Shown here in pieces: positions 5,948 to 8,386 of a DNA stretch of 8,386 bases. The notes under the pieces were generated by a model, which saw nothing but the letters and a program-made list of their open reading frames with translations, had not been told where the DNA came from and did not search any database. Position 1 is the stretch's first letter. Each line of letters begins with the position of its first letter. The translations under genes and the position numbers were made by a program. The stretch covers positions 1 through 8,386 of the forward strand of contig DCUM01000076.1 in the NCBI GenBank assembly GCA_002327255.1. The letters run 5' to 3'. Source of the DNA: a bacterium UBA2214 (GTDB lineage Bacteria > Zhuqueibacterota > Zhuqueibacteria > Residuimicrobiales > Residuimicrobiaceae).

Positions 5948-7123
5948 TCACTGTCCCGGTGAGGTTTCTGGCGCGGCGAAGCGCACGTCGATCACCACAA
6001 TCTCCGGACGGCTGTTGGTGCGAACCGGCGGTCCCCAGGTTCCCGCGCCGCTGGAGACATAGACGTGCAGATCCCCCTTGCGCTTGTATCCCCAGCTCAC
6101 TTCATAGATATTGCGCGTGATCAGATGGAAGGGAAAGAGCTGTCCATGGTGGGTATGACCGGAGAGCTGCAAATCCACCCCCGCCTCTTCGGCCTCTTCG
6201 AGATGGAAGGGCTGATGGTCAAGCACGATGACCGGCAGTTCCTCGACGATCAGCGCGCGCAGGTCGACAAGCCGCTGCCGTCCGCTGCCCATGGAGCGGC
6301 TCTGGCGGTCGTCGCGGCCGATGAGATAATAGGCATCGGCCACTTTGTGCACCTGGTCCCGCAGCACGGTGATTCCCCCGGCGCGCATATACGCCAGGGA
6401 TTGCTCGATGCCGCTGATATACTCGTGATTTCCGGGAATGGCATAGACCCCGTGCGGCGCCTGGAGCTGCTGCAGCACCGCTGCCATATTCTGCCGCGAC
6501 AGCGAGGCCACATCCTCGTCGAACAGATCGCCGCCGAGGAGGATGACGTCCGGCTGCTGATCGTTGATCATCTTCACCATGCGTTTCATGCGCGCATTGT
6601 GGATCAGGGTGCCGAGGTGGAGATCGGAGGCAAATGCGATGCGCAGCCGCGTCAGGGGGGAGGCCTTGGCGATGGTCAAATTCAGCGTGCGCACGCGGGG
6701 ATAGCAGGCATTGACGGCGCCTGCGATGGTGACCAGGACGACAAACCCGGCGACGGCCAGAAACAGCCTGAGGCTGACGGGCGTATGATATCCGCGCCAG
6801 GCGGCCGGCACAAGGGGTCCCCAATGGAGCAGCAGCCGCAACAGATCGACCAGGAGCACGACGAAAAACGCCGTCACCATGACGGCGAGATAATAGGCCC
6901 CGGTCTGCACCAGCCCATCCGTCAAGCCTGAGGGAAAGAAGCGCTCCAGAATCCGTCCGGCGGGATAGGCGAGAATGAGAAGCAGCATGCCCCACAGGAA
7001 GAGAGACCTGGGCCAGTCGCCCGCCGGCAGCGCCTGCAGCCCGCGGCGGACGATGTAAAAGTTGATCAGGGCATAAAGACTCAGTACGATGCTGAAAAAA
7101 ATGATGAATCCGGTCTGTTTCAT
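5948..7123 (-). CDS. Membrane-anchored metallophosphoesterase (YkuE/YaeI-type)
   Basis: 391-residue calcineurin-like phosphoesterase with an N-terminal membrane region. Hydrophobic helices lie at about residues 4-25, 41-57, 74-96 and 116-138, followed by the catalytic domain. All metal-binding motifs are present in order: SDLHLG (Asp167, His169), GGDLFDE (Asp199), PGNHEY (Asn232, His233), LDHQP (His303) and SGHTHHGQ (His323, His325). The dinuclear metal site should thus be intact. Relatives include enzymes hydrolysing UDP-2,3-diacylglucosamine or other phosphoesters, but the substrate cannot be told here. The frame is open to an ATG at 7171. The start at 7123 is preferred because relatives begin right before the first helix, and because the 7171 ATG abuts a TATATA promoter-like stretch and has no ribosome binding site. 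It is first in a unit with the radical SAM gene. Confidence 0.9.
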   Translation of the reverse strand: MKQTGFIIFFSIVLSLYALINFYIVRRGLQALPAGDWPRSLFLWGMLLLILAYPAGRILERFFPSGLTDGLVQTGAYYLAVMVTAFFVVLLVDLLRLLLHWGPLVPAAWRGYHTPVSLRLFLAVAGFVVLVTIAGAVNACYPRVRTLNLTIAKASPLTRLRIAFASDLHLGTLIHNARMKRMVKMINDQQPDVILLGGDLFDEDVASLSRQNMAAVLQQLQAPHGVYAIPGNHEYISGIEQSLAYMRAGGITVLRDQVHKVADAYYLIGRDDRQSRSMGSGRQRLVDLRALIVEELPVIVLDHQPFHLEEAEEAGVDLQLSGHTHHGQLFPFHLITRNIYEVSWGYKRKGDLHVYVSSGAGTWGPPVRTNSRPEIVVIDVRFAAPETSPGQ

Positions 7124-7172
7124 GATAAATTCGTCCACGATAAGCGAATAATTTTCCGCAAATTTAAACATT

Positions 7173-7182
7173 TTTATATATA
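7173..7182 (-). promoter_or_regulatory. Possible -10 region of the metallophosphoesterase promoter
   Basis: The minus strand reads TTATATATAAA here, about 50-60 nt upstream of the preferred ATG at 7123. It looks like a -10 element (TATATA or TATAAA), but no good -35 box sits at the right distance. If used, transcription would begin near 7166, which would exclude the ATG at 7171 as the start codon. Confidence 0.2.
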
Positions 7183-7227
7183 AAACAAAAGAGAATCATA
7201 GGGCCGAATTTCATGCCCATAAAAACC

Positions 7228-7256
7228 TTGCTTATTTTACAGTTTTTCTTTAATTT
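7228..7256 (+). promoter_or_regulatory. Probable dacB promoter
   Basis: TTGCTT (7228-7233) and TAATTT (7251-7256) are separated by exactly 17 nt in an AT-rich divergent intergenic region. This fits a sigma-70-type promoter with a start near 7263 and a leader of about 30 nt before the dacB ATG at 7293. Confidence 0.4.
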
Positions 7257-7292
7257 CTGTAAATTACACCCAACTAACATGGCACGGGCATC

Positions 7293-8386
7293 ATGAAGAA
7301 TAGCGCACTGTTTTTTAACCTTTTGTTTATCATTGTTTTGGCGTCGTCGTCGCCACTTCTGCCGATGACACCCACCCCCACGGACGCTGTTGAAAAGCTG
7401 CATGATGAGCTGGAGTACATCTTTTCCGATCCCGCCTTCAGTTCCGCCCATTGGGGCGTCGCAGTGCAATCCATGAAGACCGGCGAATATTTTTATCTGC
7501 GCAACGAGCACAAGGCGTTCATGCCTGCCTCCAACATGAAATTGTTCACCACCGCGGCGGCGCTTCAGGCGCTGGGCGCCGATTACCGTTTCGTGACGCG
7601 TCTGCAGGCGCATGGCGTGCTCTCCACCGAGGGCATTCTCGATGGCGACGTGATCATCCGCGGCTGCGGCGATCCCTCGTTGAGCGGCCGCTGGGAAGAG
7701 AACAAAATCACCGCCGTCTTTGAGCGCTGGGCCGACAGCCTGAAGGCTAAAGGCATCAAGGAAATCCATGGCAAGATCATCGGCGATGACCGCTATTTCA
7801 GCGGGGACCGGCTCGGCCACGGCTGGGAATGGGACGATCTCACGGAATACTATGCCGCGCAGATCAGCGCGTTGACCTTTAACGACAACTGTATCGATAT
7901 CCTCACTTCTCCGGGCGATTCCCTGGATGCGCCGGCGCGCATCAAACTCGAGCCGGACACCCGCTATGTGCAGATCATCAATCGCATCAAGACCGATGAG
8001 CGCACCCGGCCGCGTTTCTGGCGCAACCTCGGCACCAATCAAATTCAATGCGACGGCACCGTCAGCTGGCTCAGCAAAGGGCGCCGCGACCGCGTCACCA
8101 TCGAAAATCCCGCCAGGTATGCCGCATTCGTACTGCGCGAGATTCTCGTCCGCCGCGGCATCGTCGTCACCGGGGAGGCCTTCGACGTGGATGAACTGCC
8201 GGGCTATTTGCCCGTCGAATATCGCACCCGGCAGCTGGCCTCCCACACCTCACCGCCGCTCAGTGAAATCGTCAAGGCGACGAACAAGGACAGCGATAAT
8301 CTCTTCGCTGAATTGCTGCTGCGCACGGTGGGACGTGAGAGCGGCCGTGAAGGGAACGCCGGGGGCGGTGAAGCGGCTGCCAAAAA
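7293..8386 (+). CDS. dacB: D-alanyl-D-alanine carboxypeptidase/endopeptidase, PBP4 (DacB) family, N-terminal part
   Basis: First 364 residues of a PBP4-type penicillin-binding protein (peptidase family S13), which trims or cleaves peptidoglycan peptides in the periplasm; the gene runs off the right edge. Residues 1-25 form a Sec-type signal peptide (basic start, then FFNLLFIIVLASSSPL) with no lipobox cysteine. The active-site motif S-x-x-K is PASNMKLFTTAAALQALGAD (Ser80, Lys83), and the second motif S-x-N is SDN at 334-336 in TNKDSDNLFAELLLRTVG. The ~250-residue spacing between them matches the long insert typical of PBP4; the third motif (K-T-G) should lie beyond the window. Also typical are DVIIRGCGDPSLS and ISALTFNDN. 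The ATG at 7293 has no strong ribosome binding site; an ATG at 7279 stops after five codons. It is divergent from the metallophosphoesterase. Confidence 0.92.
   Translation, partial: MKNSALFFNLLFIIVLASSSPLLPMTPTPTDAVEKLHDELEYIFSDPAFSSAHWGVAVQSMKTGEYFYLRNEHKAFMPASNMKLFTTAAALQALGADYRFVTRLQAHGVLSTEGILDGDVIIRGCGDPSLSGRWEENKITAVFERWADSLKAKGIKEIHGKIIGDDRYFSGDRLGHGWEWDDLTEYYAAQISALTFNDNCIDILTSPGDSLDAPARIKLEPDTRYVQIINRIKTDERTRPRFWRNLGTNQIQCDGTVSWLSKGRRDRVTIENPARYAAFVLREILVRRGIVVTGEAFDVDELPGYLPVEYRTRQLASHTSPPLSEIVKATNKDSDNLFAELLLRTVGRESGREGNAGGGEAAAK

Noticed and set aside
6065..6931. A 288-codon plus-strand frame opposite the metallophosphoesterase
   Set aside because: It is antisense to a gene with all catalytic motifs. 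Its translation is rich in His, Gln and Asp with no domain, typical of a shadow frame.
7164..8246. A 360-codon open frame on the minus strand opposite dacB
   Set aside because: It lies antisense to a clear PBP4 gene with intact active-site motifs. Its translation resembles no protein family and has the composition of an antisense shadow.
8335..8386. Gly/Glu/Ala-rich stretch at the end of the visible DacB, suspected frameshift or low-complexity insertion
   Set aside because: PBP4 proteins have a similar G-x-E-G...A-G segment after the S-x-N motif, and the frame stays open.

Overview
The window is a moderately GC-rich stretch of a bacterial chromosome. Most of it reads on the minus strand, and one gene diverges at the right end. 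The genes suggest a Gram-negative, probably non-proteobacterial bacterium. It has a complete-looking Na+-translocating NADH:quinone reductase (NQR) locus whose NqrB looks more like PVC or FCB-group versions than the Vibrio type, a DUF3160 remnant, and a periplasmic PBP4-type peptidase. The exact phylum cannot be fixed from this window.

Left half (1-4240, minus strand): nqrA, nqrB, nqrC, nqrD and the first third of nqrE lie in canonical order with overlapping or nearly touching ends. nqrF should follow beyond the left edge. Together they encode the membrane complex that oxidises NADH, reduces quinone and pumps Na+ out. NqrC keeps a standard covalent-flavin threonine motif. NqrB keeps the threonine but in an unusual S-Q-P-T context.

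Middle (4241-4573): an AT-rich probable promoter region, then a compact GC-rich block just upstream of nqrA. This block contains a 6-bp hairpin whose whole 8-nt loop is perfectly complementary to an 8-nt segment a little further downstream, followed by a third GC-rich hairpin. It could form a pseudoknot or two competing hairpins, which makes it a candidate cis-regulatory RNA leader for the NQR operon. It is the most interesting unexplained structure here. Next to it (4574-4972) is a short, truncated piece of a DUF3160-type protein, probably a decayed gene.

Right half: a membrane-anchored metallophosphoesterase of the YkuE/YaeI type (5948-7123) and a COG1313/PflX-like radical SAM protein (5004-5936) form a tight two-gene minus-strand unit. 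Across an AT-rich divergent intergenic region, a D-alanyl-D-alanine carboxypeptidase/endopeptidase (PBP4/DacB family) runs rightwards off the window. No tRNA, rRNA, CRISPR array, insertion sequence or phage gene was seen. No wholly novel multi-gene system is evident; the candidates for a second look are the nqrA leader, the NqrB motif and the COG1313 neighbourhood.
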